The position numbers and the translations under genes were made by a program. A DNA stretch of 64,000 nucleotides. Source: Macrosoma leucophasiata (lineage: Eukaryota > Arthropoda > Insecta > Lepidoptera > Hedylidae). The notes beneath the pieces are model-generated. The model was not told the DNA's origin. It made no database searches and saw nothing but the letters and a program-made list of their open reading frames with translations. Each line of letters begins with the position of its first letter. The first letter of the stretch is position 1. The stretch spans positions 11,927,001-11,991,000 of the forward strand of contig JAWQUS010000016.1 of assembly GCA_036365455.1 (NCBI GenBank). Reading direction: 5' to 3'. Below, one piece after another: positions 28,369 through 31,300 of the stretch.

Positions 28369-31300
28369 ATTGACCATTGAAGTAGTGAATGACTAAATTA
28401 ACAGTTCAATCAATTAATTAATTAAATACCTACCCACATACTTAACTAATATTTAAAATTACTAATGAGTACATAGGTATTATACTTGAAACGAAATACG
28501 TTAGTAAGTAGGTATATATTAAAATGACGATTTTATTAGTATATCGCTTTGATTATATACACGTCTAGATGGAGCGTCGCTTTACAAACGTCGCAAAAAC
28601 AATGTCCCAACTCGAGAAGCCTTGTGTGCGTGTAACGCACACAAATACGTATATTTTATTCGCTTTACACACACTACTAAACTGGTGAATATGTTGCTTA
28701 CTTGTGAATTTTTTCCCTAAAATAGGGAAAATTACCTTAAGTTGAGTTCTCTTTTTTCCTAATTTATGACATATCGCCAATATCACCATATTGTTGTGAA
28801 AACTGTTTGACTACAATCTAACAAAATTACCAACTCAAGATATAATTATTTTATTGTAAGATACCTATAATTATAATCTAACAAAGGAATGTACGTTTAG
28901 CGGGAAGGAGGTGTATGTAATGTAGATGGTGTAAAGGTATATAACTCATCGCAGAAATGGTCAAAGCAAATAACAGTAGTTTTTGATGGTTTCCACGAAT
29001 CTTCGTCACGGCTTTTTCGTATAACATCAATCCAACGGCTTCGTGCCACAGGATCGTTGGGTATTCTATAAAAAATATATATAAATATTACGAAGCGTCT
29101 CAACATTATGATACAATTACCCGTTTAAACGCGTGTAAAATTTACGGATTTATTTATATTATTTTAGATGCGAAAAATAGTTTTAATTGAATCACTGGGA
29201 TTTGTGAACATAATAAATACATCTTTATACGCTTAGTTCTAGGTTTGCTCATAAACCATTCAAAGTTTGTACAAATAAAACGCCTGGATTAACCAAAACT
29301 AAGTCCAAATTGTCGTTTCAACAATCGATTCGATCAACGGTTTTTTTTAGAAAAGTAGGAATACTGTGCTCTTGTTATATGATAGTAAAGAAATATCTGT
29401 CCCTAAATGTGCTGGTCGTCATCAAATCCTCATGAATTTTATAGATTAATAGCTATCTACCAGTGAAAGTTCCGTCAAAATCAGCCTAGCCGTTCCAGAG
29501 CCGGCACAGACAGACACAAAAATTGTAGAAATAGTGTTTGGGTATACGTATCGTGTATGCATACACACTATGCGTTCGTTATAATAAAGCGGTTAATTAT
29601 TTTAAAATTACAATATTAGTAATTACAAAAACACGCCCAATTTTATATTGATTAATTTTAAAAATTATACCTACATAATTTAATCAGCATAATATTATTC
29701 AAATTATGCTACTCAGATTAAGAACAAAATGCATGTACAGCCTAGTTATAACCTTTATGCACATACAACAGATGCACATACACCCAGACCCGATACAAAT
29801 ATCTGTAGGCCATATAAATATTTGTTACGATGCGGGAATCGAACACGCGACCTTCCGGCTAAAACGGTCGTCCCACATCGTTGGACTAACTGGATCGTCC
29901 CATAGGTAGCTCCAGTTATTACTTTTTAGTTATTTTTATTTTTTTGATTGTATAGGTATAGCTTTAGTTTAGTTTTAATTATTTCTGATTAGTTATTAAT
30001 ATAAATTATTATTATTGTGGAGAAAAACAAATACATTTTTAAGAACAAAATCAAAATTGGTAGTTGGGAATTTACAAGCCCACAAACAGACACACTTAAA
30101 ACACTTAAAACACCTCTCTTTTTCCATCGGGGGTTAATAAAATAATGTATTTATGTACTTAAACATGATTTACATACATTTTATTTTGTAACTTCATATT
30201 TCACTGGGCAGATTTAAATAAAAAACTGGCAACACAGTAAACATGGCGTTCAATAAATCGTACAATTCGAGATAAAATTAAAAATTGTTGTTTTATTTCT
30301 AGCATTAATTTAGGACTATGAAAAGTGTACTTATCGATAATAAGAAATGTTTTTAGATGTTTTTATTCTTCCTTTGTAATTTCGGCACACTTTAATAGCG
30401 CAACTCGTCATATTGAAAGCACAGATGCGGACGTGTTCCCGTCACAATGACGGTGTCGCTACTGAGCGAGCGAAACGAAGATATCAGCTAACAGTTAACT
30501 GATATTTTTTTGGACGCTTAGGAACTCAAAATACTCAAATGCTCCATCTAGACGTGTATATAATCAAAGGTATATCGATACCTCTGGGCTCGGAGGACGT
30601 AAAAGACAAAATACGACTTTTCAGGAGAAGCAAAAAACTTTTTTAAAATTTCATCTGTCTATAACTTTTTTGTTTATTGAGCTATTTAGATGATTCTCTC
30701 AGGAAGAAAGTTCTTAAATTTGACAGTATTTTCAGAAGAAACAGTACAGAATTGGTTTAGAGCTGTATTTACTGAGATAAATTTCCTTTGCGCCTATAAA
30801 ATTACCGTCCGCATGGCGGGGTCTAAGTTTTTCAAGAACAGCTTTGTGAATAAGGCCAAAAAGATCTCCAGCTCAACTCTCTAGCTCATAGAGCAACACC
30901 GGAGGGGAGTAGCCATATGCAGGCTTTCTCCTCTGTCAAACTACAAGCCCAAATGGGCCTATACCTGTCGCCTAGCCCCCTTATTCATTAACGTATTTTA
31001 GCTAAAGTGTTGCTAATCTCTCCTTTGTCCTTTTCTATCCTGCACATTTGACAATGCAACTGACAAAGACAAAGCATTCTATGGCTAAAATGTATCTAAT
31101 GTACGTTTATGAATAAGGGGGTAGATGTTTAAATGTGTGCGTGAAAGTGTTTCTGTACTTTGTTAAAGTCAAGGTGTGAGTTTCGTAATAATAAACGATT
31201 TTTGTAGTGTGCGCGTGTGTCGCACGCATTTTCCCCCGCAAAAAATGACAGACTGTTTTGCATCGGTAATAAACGCTATGGCTACTCGCCCCCCAGTCAG

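Larger units (their letters stand above)
28547..30569 (-). mobile_element. P-element-like non-autonomous transposon with THAP-domain gene
   Basis: The two ends are perfect 29-bp inverted repeats (28547-28575 and 30541-30569), flanked by an identical 8-bp duplication GTATATCG (28539-28546 and 30570-30577). Eight-bp duplications and TIRs of about 30 bp are the hallmark of the P superfamily, whose transposases begin with a THAP domain. A THAP reading frame is present inside on the minus strand, and no catalytic region is visible. The element sits in intron 2 of the oys gene. It also contains a tRNA-like SINE piece near 29820-29905. The hAT superfamily also makes 8-bp duplications, but THAP content favours P. 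Confidence 0.8.
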
